Shown: piece by piece, positions 1 through 8,482 of the stretch
Layout of the letters: each line of letters starts with the position of its first letter
How positions within the stretch are numbered: the stretch's first letter is position 1
Assembly (NCBI RefSeq): GCF_004136635.1
Contig: NZ_NOIU01000002.1
Span: forward strand, 434,001-498,000
DNA length: 64,000 bases
Reading direction: 5' to 3'
From: Rothia halotolerans
GTDB taxonomy: Bacteria > Actinomycetota > Actinomycetes > Actinomycetales > Micrococcaceae
The notes under the pieces: generated by a model
What the model was told of the DNA's origin: nothing
Seen by the model: only the letters and a program-made list of their open reading frames with translations
Database searches by the model: none
Program-made: the position numbers and the translations under genes

Positions 1-1
1 C

Positions 2-580
2 CTCGAGGAGCTCGTCGAGCTCGCCGAGATCCACGAGGAGGCGCTCGGGCTGTACCGGGCGCACGACGCCGAGGACATCCTGCTGGGCTGCATCCTCCCG
101 TGGCGCTCCGAGGGGCGGGCGCTCATCCCCGAGGGGGCCGAGCCGTACTTGATGGACGCGCGAGGCACCAGCTGCTTCGTGATCCGCTTCGGCGTCCCCG
201 GCGAGGCGATCGCCCGCAGCCTGTGGGACGAGGAGCGCAGGCTGCTGTTCGCGAGCTCCGCGAACCCGTCGGGGCAGGGCAACCGGGGCGTCGTCGAGGG
301 CATCGGCGAGCGCATCGCCGGCGGGGTCGACCTGGTCGTCGAGTCCGACGCGTACGTGCGCTCGATGCAGCCCGAGGCGGACGAGCGGACCCGGCACGAG
401 CAGGGGGTCATGGTCTCCTTCGTCGACGAGGAGGGACGGCTGGTGCCCGAGCAGCACGGCGCCCGCCGGGTCTCCCCGGTGCCGACGCTGATCCGGGGAG
501 GGCTCTCGGCGGACCGCATCATGCACCACCTGGCCCAGCGCTTCCCGAGCTGGGACTACCGGCACGGGCAGTACCACTGA
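2..580 (+). CDS. YrdC/Sua5/YciO-family protein, C-terminal part
   Basis: Partial gene: the reading frame is open to the left edge of the window, so the N-terminus is missing. The visible 192 residues carry the SSANPSG motif typical of the YrdC/Sua5/YciO fold, preceded by a TSCFVIRFG strand. Members bind RNA or nucleotides; the best known make threonylcarbamoyl-AMP for the t6A base of tRNA. The C-terminal segment (EQGVMVSFVDEEGRLVPEQ onward) is not the usual Sua5 extension, so a YciO-like role or another substrate is possible. It ends in a strong hairpin at 593-629 and has no operon link to the next gene. Confidence 0.75.
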   Translation, partial: LEELVELAEIHEEALGLYRAHDAEDILLGCILPWRSEGRALIPEGAEPYLMDARGTSCFVIRFGVPGEAIARSLWDEERRLLFASSANPSGQGNRGVVEGIGERIAGGVDLVVESDAYVRSMQPEADERTRHEQGVMVSFVDEEGRLVPEQHGARRVSPVPTLIRGGLSADRIMHHLAQRFPSWDYRHGQYH

Positions 581-592
581 TCCCGGGCGACG

Positions 593-629
593 AGGCGGGG
601 CGGCGGTCCGGGGGGCCGCCGCCCCGCCT
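593..629 (+). terminator. Terminator hairpin after the YrdC-family gene
   Basis: Perfect 14-bp inverted repeat (593-606 with 616-629, 9-nt loop), starting 13 nt after the stop codon. There is no long T run, as is common for high-GC actinobacterial terminators. Confidence 0.75.
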
Positions 630-731
630 TCGCGCGGAGGCTGGGTTCCCCGGCGCGTGCCTGGCCGGGCCTCCGCGAGGCCGCGCCTGCCGCGCCGACC
701 AGCCCGGGCCGCATCGGAGTGCCCGGAGAGG

Positions 732-776
732 GGGCCCACTCCGCGGGTGGGCCCTAGTTGATACTGTTCTATCCAG
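732..776. promoter_or_regulatory. Regulatory region ahead of the FCD GntR gene
   Basis: An 8-bp inverted repeat (GGGCCCAC 732-739 with 747-754) is followed at 767-776 by TTCTATCCAG. Read on the minus strand this is CTGGATAGAA, 9/10 identical to the CTGGATACAA operator at 3885-3894. The adjacent TTGATACTG (758-766) is a looser copy. This suggests that the GntR regulator binds its own promoter. The hairpin may be an extra terminator or part of the leader. Confidence 0.45.
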
Positions 777-814
777 CAGCCCCTCCGAACGACAGCACCG
801 AAAGTGGTCCGCGC

Positions 815-1480
815 ATGCCCGAGAACCGGGATAGTTCCGCCGCAGAGAACATGGTCTCGACCCTCCGCCAGGAGATCCTGGACGGCACCCTCGCGGGCGG
901 CTCGCGGCTGGGGCAGGAGCTGCTCGCCGAGCGCTTCGGCGCCAGCCGCATGCCCGTGCGCGAGGCCCTGCGGAGGCTGGAGGCCGAGGGCCTGGTCAGC
1001 ATCGTCCCCAACTCCGGCGCCTGGGTGGCCTCCCTGGACGCCGAGGAGTTCGCCATGACCTACCGCCTCCGCCAGGTGGTGGAGCCCTTCGCGGTGCAGG
1101 AGAGCGTGCCTCGCCTGACGGAGCGCGACGTCGCCGACCTGGAGGGCCTCTGCTCCCAGATCGCCGCGTCCATCGAGGAGCCGGCGGACATCGAGCGGTT
1201 CCTGGAGCTGGACCGCGCCTTCCACCGGGCGACCTACCGGGGCATCCGGCATCGCCAGCTGGACGAGATCGTGCAGCGAATCTGGAACACCACCCAGCAG
1301 TTCCGCCGGGTGCTGATGGCCAGGCTGAACCCCGACGAGCTCCGTGCCACCCAGCAGGACCACGAGCTGATCCTGGACAGCATCAAGCGGGGTGACGCGG
1401 AGGCCGCCGCCCACCTGGTCTGGGTCCACATCCACCGCACCCAGCAGACGCTGGAGCGGCTGGAGAACATCTTCGACTGA
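815..1480 (+). CDS. GntR-family regulator, FadR/FCD subfamily
   Basis: 221-residue DNA-binding regulator. A winged helix occupies about residues 10-75 (helix-turn-helix in LLAERFGASRMPVREALRR), followed by an all-helical FCD ligand-binding domain. The FCD metal/ligand positions are visible as FHRA, DHE and the HLVWVHIH stretch near the C-terminus. FCD regulators usually bind an organic acid and release DNA. The ATG at 815 was chosen; a longer TTG start at 758 would run through the operator-like sequence. Neighbours and the operator copies at 2230, 2282, 3833 and 3885 indicate control of the catabolic genes 1585-10336. Confidence 0.85.
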   Translation: MPENRDSSAAENMVSTLRQEILDGTLAGGSRLGQELLAERFGASRMPVREALRRLEAEGLVSIVPNSGAWVASLDAEEFAMTYRLRQVVEPFAVQESVPRLTERDVADLEGLCSQIAASIEEPADIERFLELDRAFHRATYRGIRHRQLDEIVQRIWNTTQQFRRVLMARLNPDELRATQQDHELILDSIKRGDAEAAAHLVWVHIHRTQQTLERLENIFD

Positions 1481-1584
1481 AAGCTCGCGCGGCCCCTCCG
1501 GCGGCCGGAATGCGCTCTGCCCGTCTCACGCGGTCTCCCGGCCGCCTCACGCCGCGCCGTTGCGCCCCGCCCGCCTCGCCGCGC

Positions 1585-2145
1585 TCAGTCCTGCGGCGCG
1601 CGGCAGTCCCAGAGCAGGGTCTCGGCCTCCCGCTCGTAGGCCTTGCCTCCGGGGAAGCTCACCAGCTCGAAGTACATCCCCCACGGGGCGCGGAAGTAGA
1701 TCCAGCGCTGCCCCTCGCTGGGCCCGCTGCTGACGTTGGGGCCCGCGAGCACCTCCACGCCGTTCTCCCGCAGCCAGAGCACCGCGGCGTCGAGGTCGTC
1801 CACGTAGAAGGCGACGTGGTGCCCGCCGACGTCCGAGTTCCGCGGCGGGTCCGTGCGCTGCCCGGGGTCCGCGTACTGGAACACCTCGAAGTTCACGCCG
1901 GTCCGGCAGCGGTAGAAGCGGATCTGCTCCATCAGGGTCTCCTGCCCGATGTCCAGCCGCGCCGCGATCTCCGTCCCGGTGGGGTAGGGCCCCAGCGTGT
2001 ACACGTGCACGCAGCCGAGGATGCGGGTCAGGAAGTCGTGGGCCTCCTCCATGTCGGGCACGGTGAAGCCGATGTGGTCCGAGCCGCGCAGGCCCGGGAT
2101 GCCCGCCGGCGGCACGGCGTCGTTCTCCAGGGGCTGACGGGTCAT
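1585..2145 (-). CDS. VOC-superfamily (glyoxalase/dioxygenase-fold) protein
   Basis: 186-residue vicinal-oxygen-chelate protein with two beta-alpha-beta-beta-beta halves. The four expected metal positions are present: DHIGF (His24), NFEVF, HHVAF and YFELVSF, so a divalent metal site is likely. VOC enzymes include glyoxalase I, extradiol dioxygenases and epimerases; sequence alone does not choose. The second ATG (2145) is preceded by GGAGG at ideal spacing, so the start at 2157 is rejected. The gene is divergent from the GntP permease and shares its operator-bearing control region, so it probably acts in the same pathway. Confidence 0.75.
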   Translation of the reverse strand: MTRQPLENDAVPPAGIPGLRGSDHIGFTVPDMEEAHDFLTRILGCVHVYTLGPYPTGTEIAARLDIGQETLMEQIRFYRCRTGVNFEVFQYADPGQRTDPPRNSDVGGHHVAFYVDDLDAAVLWLRENGVEVLAGPNVSSGPSEGQRWIYFRAPWGMYFELVSFPGGKAYEREAETLLWDCRAPQD

Positions 2146-2450
2146 GGCGCCCTCCATTCACGCTCCGCAGCGGCGGAGCCATCCGGCAAGGGACGCCGCA
2201 CTCGGGAAGAGCGGACGCCCTAGCGGTTATTGGATACAAATTAACGGGTTGCAGACCCTATTCTTGGATCTTCTTGACTTATTGGATCCATCTCATGTCA
2301 GAATAGGGCCTGCGTTCGAGAGTTGTCCAGATCACATCATCACGGTGCCGGCGGTCGGCCCGGGCGCACCCCTCGGCCTCTTCCGCCGTCGAGGGGGACG
2401 ACGAGGTTCCTCACGAGGCCGGCACGGCCTCCGTTCAGCAAGGAGAGAGA
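2146..2450. promoter_or_regulatory. Divergent control region of VOC gene and catabolic permease
   Basis: No gene is seen in these 305 bp. The minus-strand VOC promoter reads -35 TTAATT (2244-2239), 16-bp spacer, -10 TAGGGC (2222-2217), with operator TTGGATACAA (2230-2239) inside the spacer. For the permease, -10 TAGGGC (2304-2309) lies downstream of a second operator copy TTGGATCCAT (2282-2291). The two copies are 52 bp apart centre to centre. An 8-bp inverted repeat CCCTATTC/GAATAGGG (2256-2263 with 2301-2308) brackets the second copy. A 130-nt leader follows, ending in AGGAGAG at 2441. Confidence 0.6.
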
Positions 2451-3785
2451 ATGGCCGCAATGGGTCTGCTCGGCATCGGGCTGGGGATCGCCACCCTGAT
2501 TCTTATGGCGTTTCGAGGCGTGGGCATGGTGCCGACGACGATCGTGGCCTCCCTGGTGGTCATCGCCTTCAACGGCATGGACCTCTGGGGGACGTTCCTC
2601 GACGGCTACGGCGCCACGACGGCGAACTACGTGGCCACCTACCTCGTCCTGTTCTTCCTGGGCACGCTCTTCGGGGAGCTGCTCAGCAAGTCGAACGCGG
2701 CGAAGTCCATCGCCCTGCAGGTGCTGCGCATCCCGCTGAAGAGGAAGGCCCTGCTGGTGGTGGTCCTCGCCGCAGCGATCCTCTCCTACGGCGGCGTCAA
2801 CCTCTTCGTCACGGTCTTCTCGATCTACCCGATCGCGCTCGTGCTGTTCAAGCAGGAGGATCTCCCCAAGCGGCTCTTCCCCGCGGCGCTCTTCCTCGGC
2901 TGCGCCACCTTCACCATGGTCTCGCTGCCGGGGACCCCGGCCATCCAGAACCTCATCCCGGCGGAGACCTTCGGCACCACCGCCTACGCTGCGCCCACCA
3001 TGGGCATCATCTGCTCCGTGGTGATGGCGGTCCTGGGCATGCTCTGGCTCCGCTACTCGCAGAACCGCCTGGCGGCCAAGGGCGTCGGCTTCGTCCCGGG
3101 GTCGCGCGACGACGTCGGCAAGATCGACATCTCCGACCGCTCGGACGTGCCCAACTTCTTCCTCTCGATCCTGCCCATCGCCCTGGTGGTCGGGATGATC
3201 TTCGGCCTCAACCACCTGATGGACACCATCTTCGTCGTGAACATCGCGCTGGCCGCGGGCGTGCTGCTGACCTCCCTCATCTTCTGGCCCAGGCTGCGCC
3301 GCGAGTACACCGAGCGCCTGAACACCGCGGGGCACGACGGGCTCGTCGCCCTCATGAACACCGCGGTGGTCGTGGGTTTCGGCGGGGTCGTGGCGGCCTC
3401 GGTCGGGTTCGACACCATCGTGGACTGGACGATGAGCCTGGACATGAACCCGCTGGTCTCCGGGGCGATCGCCGTCGGGGTGGTCTCCGCCGCGACGGGC
3501 TCGGCGTCGGGCGGCCTGCAGGTGTTCTCGGACTCCCTCGGCTCGCAGTACGTGGATCTGGCGCGGGCCGACGGCGTCTCGCTGGACGCGATGCACCGCG
3601 TCCTGGCGATGTCCGCGGCCGGGCTGGACTCCATGCCCTACTCGGGCGGCTACATCACCGCCATCACCTACACCCAGCTGACCCACCGGGAGTCCTATGG
3701 GTACTTCTTCGTCACCAACATCGTGATCACCTCGATCGGCGCGTTGGTGGGGATCTTCCTCTACCTGGCGCTCGGCATCGCCTGA
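2451..3785 (+). CDS. GntP-family permease
   Basis: 444-residue integral membrane protein with about 12 hydrophobic helices. The segment SYGGVNLFVTVFSIYPIA and the following LFLGCATFTMVSLPGTPA are typical of the gluconate:H+/3-hydroxybutyrate permease (GntP) family. Such carriers import small hydroxy or sugar acids by proton symport. AGGAGAG lies just before ATG 2451. It is the first gene of the plus-strand catabolic locus and likely brings in its substrate; whether that is a hydroxy acid, an aldonate or something else is not shown by sequence. Confidence 0.85.
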   Translation: MAAMGLLGIGLGIATLILMAFRGVGMVPTTIVASLVVIAFNGMDLWGTFLDGYGATTANYVATYLVLFFLGTLFGELLSKSNAAKSIALQVLRIPLKRKALLVVVLAAAILSYGGVNLFVTVFSIYPIALVLFKQEDLPKRLFPAALFLGCATFTMVSLPGTPAIQNLIPAETFGTTAYAAPTMGIICSVVMAVLGMLWLRYSQNRLAAKGVGFVPGSRDDVGKIDISDRSDVPNFFLSILPIALVVGMIFGLNHLMDTIFVVNIALAAGVLLTSLIFWPRLRREYTERLNTAGHDGLVALMNTAVVVGFGGVVAASVGFDTIVDWTMSLDMNPLVSGAIAVGVVSAATGSASGGLQVFSDSLGSQYVDLARADGVSLDAMHRVLAMSAAGLDSMPYSGGYITAITYTQLTHRESYGYFFVTNIVITSIGALVGIFLYLALGIA

Positions 3786-3832
3786 ACCGGAGGAGGGCGA
3801 GGGCGCCCGGAAAACCGCCGCATCCGCCTGAG

Positions 3833-3908
3833 TTGTATCCAATAAAGGGATGAAAGAGGAAGTAAACCCTAGTTTGAGGTTGTCCTGGATACAATCTCTG
3901 GCTAGGGT
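3833..3908 (+). promoter_or_regulatory. Promoter and twin operators of the E1-E2-SDR operon
   Basis: Promoter: -35 TTGTCC (3880-3885), 17-bp spacer, -10 TAGGGT (3903-3908). Operator CTGGATACAA (3885-3894) fills the start of the spacer. A second copy, TTGTATCCAA (3833-3842, opposite orientation), lies 52 bp upstream, centre to centre. CCCTAG/CTAGGG (3867-3872 with 3902-3907) forms an inverted repeat around the -35 side. Placement between -35 and -10 argues for repression by the FCD GntR protein. Confidence 0.6.
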
Positions 3909-3981
3909 GTGATGCAAGACATGTTCCGCCGTGCGAAGGCTCAGCCCTTCCGCCCCGGCGGCCCCTACCGAGGAGGTCAGA

Positions 3982-6234
3982 ATGCCCCAAGAGACCCCGC
4001 TGGACGTATCCACCCCCGTGACGGTGCTGACCACCGATCAGCGGGACTGGGACGAGGCGGATGAGACCCTGCTGGAGAGCATGCTCGTCCAGACCCACGC
4101 GATCCGCATCTTCGAGGAGGCCGTCCTCTCGCTGGCGGGGGAGGGACTGGTGCACGGGCCGGCCCACTCCAGCATCGGGCAGGAGGGGGCCGCCGTCGGC
4201 TCCGTGCTCGCGCTGCGGACCGCGGACGGCGTCAACGGGACCCACCGCGGGCACCACCAGTTCCTCGCCAAGGGCTTCTCCTACCTCCGCCCGGAGGGCA
4301 TGAGCCTGGTCGACGGGATCAAGGGCGACGACCTCGGCGAGTTCACCCGGCGCACCCTCTCGGAGATCCTCGGCCTGAAGGACGGCTTCTCGGGCGGACG
4401 CGGCGGCTCGATGCACCTGCAGTGGATGGAGGCGGGCGCGTTGGGGACCAACGCCATCGTCGGCGGCGGGGTGCCCCTGGCCGCCGGGAACGCGTGGGCC
4501 CAGCGCCAGGACGCCGTCGTCACCCGTCACGAGGAGGGGGCGGAGGAGGTAGGCCCCCTCGACACGGGGGTCACCGTCACCTACTTCGGCGACGGGGCCT
4601 CGAACATCGGCTCGACGCTGGAGACCTTCAACCTCGCCTCCGCGTGGGACCTGCCGCTGTGCTTCTTCCTGGAGAACAACCGGTACGCCGTCTCCACCCT
4701 GGTGGACGACGTCACCGGGGAGTCCCACCTGGCCGCCCGCGGACCCGGTTTCGGCATCCGCTCCTGGCAGGTGGACGGCATGGACCCGCTGGCCGTCTAC
4801 CTCGCCCAGCGGGAGGCCGTGGAGCACATGCGCGCCGGCGGAGGGCCCACCCTGATCGAGGCGCAGACCTACCGCTTCTTCCACCAGAACGGCCCGTTCC
4901 CGGGCTCGGCTTTCGGCTACCGGAGCAAGGAGGAGGAGACGCAGTGGCGGCACCGCGACCCCGTGGACCGCGTCGCCTCGGAGATGATTCGCCGCGGGCT
5001 GATCACGGAGGAGCAGAACAGCGACCTCGCCCAGCGGATCCGCGAGGTGATCGAGGAGATCGTCGCCGGGGTCACCGAGAAGGACCCGGACTCGGAGCGG
5101 GGCGCCCGCCGCATCGTCCCCGCGCTCTGGCCGGACGCCGAGGGCGTGGACGCGCACCTGCGCTCCGACGCCCCGCTCGGCGAGGTGCTCGCCGGGTCCG
5201 AGGAGCCGCCGGAGGGCGAGGGGACCGAACGCCGGTTCGTCGACGTCATCGCCGACACCCTCGGCCACCGCATGGCCCAGGATCCGGGGGTCGTGGTGCT
5301 CGGCGAGGACGTCCACCGCCTCAAGGGCGGCACCAACGGGGCGACGAGGGGCCTGGCCGCGGAGCATCCGGACCGGGTGCTGGGCACCCCGATCTCCGAG
5401 AACGCCTTCACCGGCCTGGCCGGGGGGCTGGCGATGACCGGCCGGTACCGCCCGGTCGTGGAGTTCATGTACTCGGACTTCATGTGGGTCGCGGCGGACC
5501 AGGTCTTCAACCAGATCGGGAAGGCCCGCCACATGTTCGGCGGGCAGTCCTCCATGCCGGTGGTGCTGCGCTCGAAGGTCGCGATGGGCGCCGGCTACGG
5601 CTCCCAGCACTCCATGGACCCGGTGGGGATCTTCGCCACCAGCCCCGGCTGGCGCATCGTGGCACCCTCGACGGCCGAGGACTACGCCGGGCTGATGAAC
5701 ACCGCGCTGGACCTGGACGACCCGGTGCTCGTCGTCGAGCACGTGGATCTGTACGGGGCGAAGTCGAGCGTGCCGGCCGGCGTCGAGGAGCACCGGCTGC
5801 CCCTCGGACGGGCGGCCGTGCGGCGGCCCGGCAGCGACGTGACGGTGCTCTCCTATCTGAACATGGTCGCCGAGGCCGTCGCCGTCGCGGAGGAGCGCCA
5901 GGACCTCGACGCGGAGGTCATCGACCTGCGCTGGCTGGACCGGGCGAGCCTCGACTGGGAGACGGTGAGCGAGTCCGTGCGCCGCACCAACAACGTGCTG
6001 ATCGTCGAGCAGGGCCCCGCCGGGACCTCCTACGGGGCCTGGCTGGCCGACGAGATCCAGCGGCGCCTCTTCGACCACCTCGACCAGCCGATCCAGCGGG
6101 TCACGGGACGGGAGGCCTCGCCCTCCATCTCGAAGGTCCTCGAAGGCGCCGCCAACGCCGACCGCGAGAGCGTCCGCGCCGGATTCGACACCATCGCCCA
6201 CCAGCTCGGCCTCTCCGGCGAGGACCGGGACTGA
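3982..6234 (+). CDS. 2-oxoacid dehydrogenase E1, alpha and beta fused
   Basis: 750-residue thiamine-diphosphate-dependent E1. The alpha half holds the ThDP/Mg motif from GDGAS (203) to NN (232-233). The beta half begins near residue 420 and carries the conserved Glu in PISENAF (about 473) and the His of SQHSMDP (about 543). E1 decarboxylates a 2-oxoacid and passes the acyl group to lipoate on E2. Alpha and beta are separate genes in most bacteria; here they form one chain. The start at 3982 follows GAGGAGGT. Whether the substrate is pyruvate, a branched-chain oxoacid or acetoin is unknown; the linked dehydrogenases and hydrolase argue for a special substrate. No E3 gene is nearby. Confidence 0.88.
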   Translation: MPQETPLDVSTPVTVLTTDQRDWDEADETLLESMLVQTHAIRIFEEAVLSLAGEGLVHGPAHSSIGQEGAAVGSVLALRTADGVNGTHRGHHQFLAKGFSYLRPEGMSLVDGIKGDDLGEFTRRTLSEILGLKDGFSGGRGGSMHLQWMEAGALGTNAIVGGGVPLAAGNAWAQRQDAVVTRHEEGAEEVGPLDTGVTVTYFGDGASNIGSTLETFNLASAWDLPLCFFLENNRYAVSTLVDDVTGESHLAARGPGFGIRSWQVDGMDPLAVYLAQREAVEHMRAGGGPTLIEAQTYRFFHQNGPFPGSAFGYRSKEEETQWRHRDPVDRVASEMIRRGLITEEQNSDLAQRIREVIEEIVAGVTEKDPDSERGARRIVPALWPDAEGVDAHLRSDAPLGEVLAGSEEPPEGEGTERRFVDVIADTLGHRMAQDPGVVVLGEDVHRLKGGTNGATRGLAAEHPDRVLGTPISENAFTGLAGGLAMTGRYRPVVEFMYSDFMWVAADQVFNQIGKARHMFGGQSSMPVVLRSKVAMGAGYGSQHSMDPVGIFATSPGWRIVAPSTAEDYAGLMNTALDLDDPVLVVEHVDLYGAKSSVPAGVEEHRLPLGRAAVRRPGSDVTVLSYLNMVAEAVAVAEERQDLDAEVIDLRWLDRASLDWETVSESVRRTNNVLIVEQGPAGTSYGAWLADEIQRRLFDHLDQPIQRVTGREASPSISKVLEGAANADRESVRAGFDTIAHQLGLSGEDRD

Positions 6235-6262
6235 GCGCAGCCCACGGGAGAGAGAAGACATC

Positions 6263-7621
6263 ATGGCAGAACTGATCACCATGCCCGCCATCGTCGCGGA
6301 CGCCACCGAAGCGGTGCTCGCCAGCTGGATGGTCTCCGCCGGGGACGAGATCCATCGCGGGGACCCGATCGCCGAGGTCGAGACGGAGAAGGCGACGGTC
6401 GAGCTGACCTCCGAGGCCGACGGCGTCGTCGACAGGTTCCTGGTCGAGCCCGGCGCCTCGGTCGAGGTCGGGGCCCCCGTCGCCGCCGTGCGGGCCGCCG
6501 GCGAGGACGCCGACGCCGTCGAGCGCCTCCTCGCCTCCGCCGGCGGGGACCGGGGGCCCGCCGGGGAGACGGGGGCCGAGGCTCCGACACCCTCGGACGC
6601 CACGGAGAACGCTCCGGGGGAGTCGGAGCGGTCCGGGGAGGGCGGGGACTCGCCGTCCTCCGGGGAGGCCGCCCAGCGGTCCTCGCCCTCGGCGGGGCGG
6701 GACCACGCCCGTGTGTTCTCCTCGCCGCTGGCGCGTCGCATCGCGCGGGAGAACCAGCTGGACATCGCCTCCCTGCCCGGCTCGGGGCCGAGCGGGCGCA
6801 TCCTCCGCAAGGACGTCGAGCGCGCCCTCGCCGCCCGGCAGGAGGAAGCGGCGGTACCAGCCCCGGCCGAGCCCGGCAGCCCGACCCCCGAGCCCGCGAG
6901 CGCGGAACGGCCCGCGGCGGACGCGCCGGCGCCGGGATACCGCGACGAGCCGCTCACCGGCATGCGCCGGGCTATCGCCCGCCGCCTCACCGAGTCAAAG
7001 ACCACGGCCCCTCACTTCTACCTCTCGGTGGACGTGCAGATGGACGCCCTGCTCGCCACGCGCCGGCAGATCAACGCCGCGCTGGAGGGCACCGGCGGCA
7101 GGGCCACGGTCAACGACATGATCCTCAAGGCGCTCGGCGCGGCCCTCACCGCCGTCCCGCGGGCCAACGCCACCTGGGAGGGGGATGCGATCCGCTACTA
7201 CGAGTCGGTCGACCTCGCGATGGCGATCGCCACCGAGGGCGGCCTGCTCACCCCCGTGGTCCGGGACGTGGCAGGCCAGGGGCTCGGCGCGCTCAGCCGG
7301 GCCACCGCCGACCTGAAGGACCGTGCCGCGCGCGGCAGGATCCGCCAGCACGAGCTGGAGGGAGGCACGTTCTCCGTCTCCAACCTCGGGATGTACGGCA
7401 CCCGCGAGTTCTCGGCCATCATCAACCCCCCGCACGCGGGGATCATCGCCTGCGGCGCCTCGGAGCAGCGCGCCGTGGTGCGGGACGGGGAGCTGGCGGC
7501 CGCCACGATGATGACCGCCACCCTCTCCGCGGACCACCGCGTGGTCGACGGCGCCCTCGCCGCCGAGCTCATGCGCAGCTTCAAGCACACCCTCGAGAAC
7601 CCCCTGGCGGTCCTGCTGTGA
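6263..7621 (+). CDS. Dihydrolipoamide acyltransferase, E2 component
   Basis: 452 residues in three parts. A single lipoyl domain carries Lys43 in the VETEKATVEL turn. A low-complexity Glu/Ser/Ala linker leads to a peripheral-subunit-binding domain near residues 150-185 (SPLARRIARENQ and GPSGRILRKDV). The CoA-acyltransferase core ends with catalytic DHRVVDG (His425). E2 moves the acyl group from lipoate to CoA and forms the core of the complex. The gene follows E1 after 28 bp with GGGAGAGAG as ribosome site, so the two are co-expressed. E3 must come from elsewhere in the genome. Confidence 0.9.
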   Translation: MAELITMPAIVADATEAVLASWMVSAGDEIHRGDPIAEVETEKATVELTSEADGVVDRFLVEPGASVEVGAPVAAVRAAGEDADAVERLLASAGGDRGPAGETGAEAPTPSDATENAPGESERSGEGGDSPSSGEAAQRSSPSAGRDHARVFSSPLARRIARENQLDIASLPGSGPSGRILRKDVERALAARQEEAAVPAPAEPGSPTPEPASAERPAADAPAPGYRDEPLTGMRRAIARRLTESKTTAPHFYLSVDVQMDALLATRRQINAALEGTGGRATVNDMILKALGAALTAVPRANATWEGDAIRYYESVDLAMAIATEGGLLTPVVRDVAGQGLGALSRATADLKDRAARGRIRQHELEGGTFSVSNLGMYGTREFSAIINPPHAGIIACGASEQRAVVRDGELAAATMMTATLSADHRVVDGALAAELMRSFKHTLENPLAVLL

Positions 7622-7656
7622 GCGGGCCGATCCGGACGGGGAGAAAGGACCCGACG

Positions 7657-8451
7657 ATGACGACGGAACAGAAGCAGGAGCACGACGACGCCCCCGTCCT
7701 GGCGGTGACCGGAGGCGCCTCAGGCATCGGCAGGGCCACGGCCCGGGCCTGGGCGGCCGAGGGCGGCAGGGTCGTGCTGCTCGATCTCTCGGAGGAGGCG
7801 CTCGACGCGACGGTCGGCCAGCTGGGGGACCGCGCTCGCGGAGTCCTCGCCGACGTCACGAGCAGGGACTCCGTGGACGCGGCGTTCGCCTCCATCGCGG
7901 AGCGGGAGGGAAGGCTCGACGCACTGGTGGCATGCGCCGGCAACGCGCGGCCCGTCCCCTCCGCCGAGATGACCGACGAGCAGTTCCAGTCCCTGCTGGA
8001 GGTCCACCTCAACGGGACGATGCGCGCCGCGCGGGCCGCCCATCCGCTGCTGAAGGAGAGCGGGGGCTCCATCGTCACCCTCTCCTCGGTCGCCGGGTTC
8101 CAGGGCATGCCGCGGCGCGCGAGCTACAACACCGTCAAGCACGGGATGATCGGGCTGACCAAGACCCTCGCCGTCGAGTGGGCGGCCGACGGGATCCGCG
8201 TGAACGCCGTCGCCCCCGGGTACACCTGGACGCCGTTCAACGCGAGGCTCCAGGCCGAGGGGTCGCTGGATCCGGACCCCATCACCGCCCGGGTCCCCAT
8301 GAAGCGCTGGGCACAGCCGGAGGAGATCGCGGAGCCGATCCTCTTCCTCGCGTCCCGCCGCGCCTCCTACGTCAACGGCCACACCCTCGTGGTCGACGGA
8401 GGCATGACCATCGCCGGGGACTGGTACCACTTCCCGCAGGCCGCGGGGTAG
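7657..8451 (+). CDS. SDR-family oxidoreductase (first of two)
   Basis: 264-residue classical short-chain dehydrogenase. The nucleotide-binding motif TGGASGIG is at 18-25, the CAGN strand at 93-96, and the catalytic Ser143/144-Tyr157-Lys161 (YNTVK) are intact. Asp in LLDLS after the second strand suggests NAD(H) rather than NADP(H). ATG 7657 follows AGAAAGGA; an upstream GTG at 7618 overlapping the E2 stop is possible but lacks a site. It probably oxidises a hydroxyl of the imported compound or an intermediate to a ketone. Confidence 0.85.
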   Translation: MTTEQKQEHDDAPVLAVTGGASGIGRATARAWAAEGGRVVLLDLSEEALDATVGQLGDRARGVLADVTSRDSVDAAFASIAEREGRLDALVACAGNARPVPSAEMTDEQFQSLLEVHLNGTMRAARAAHPLLKESGGSIVTLSSVAGFQGMPRRASYNTVKHGMIGLTKTLAVEWAADGIRVNAVAPGYTWTPFNARLQAEGSLDPDPITARVPMKRWAQPEEIAEPILFLASRRASYVNGHTLVVDGGMTIAGDWYHFPQAAG

Positions 8452-8482
8452 CAGCCGAAAGCACATCATGAGGAGGAGAGCA

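Noticed and set aside
2256-2308. CCCTATTC/GAATAGGG inverted repeat as a terminator
   Set aside because: Arms are 37 nt apart and sit in a divergent promoter region; more likely part of promoter or operator sequence.
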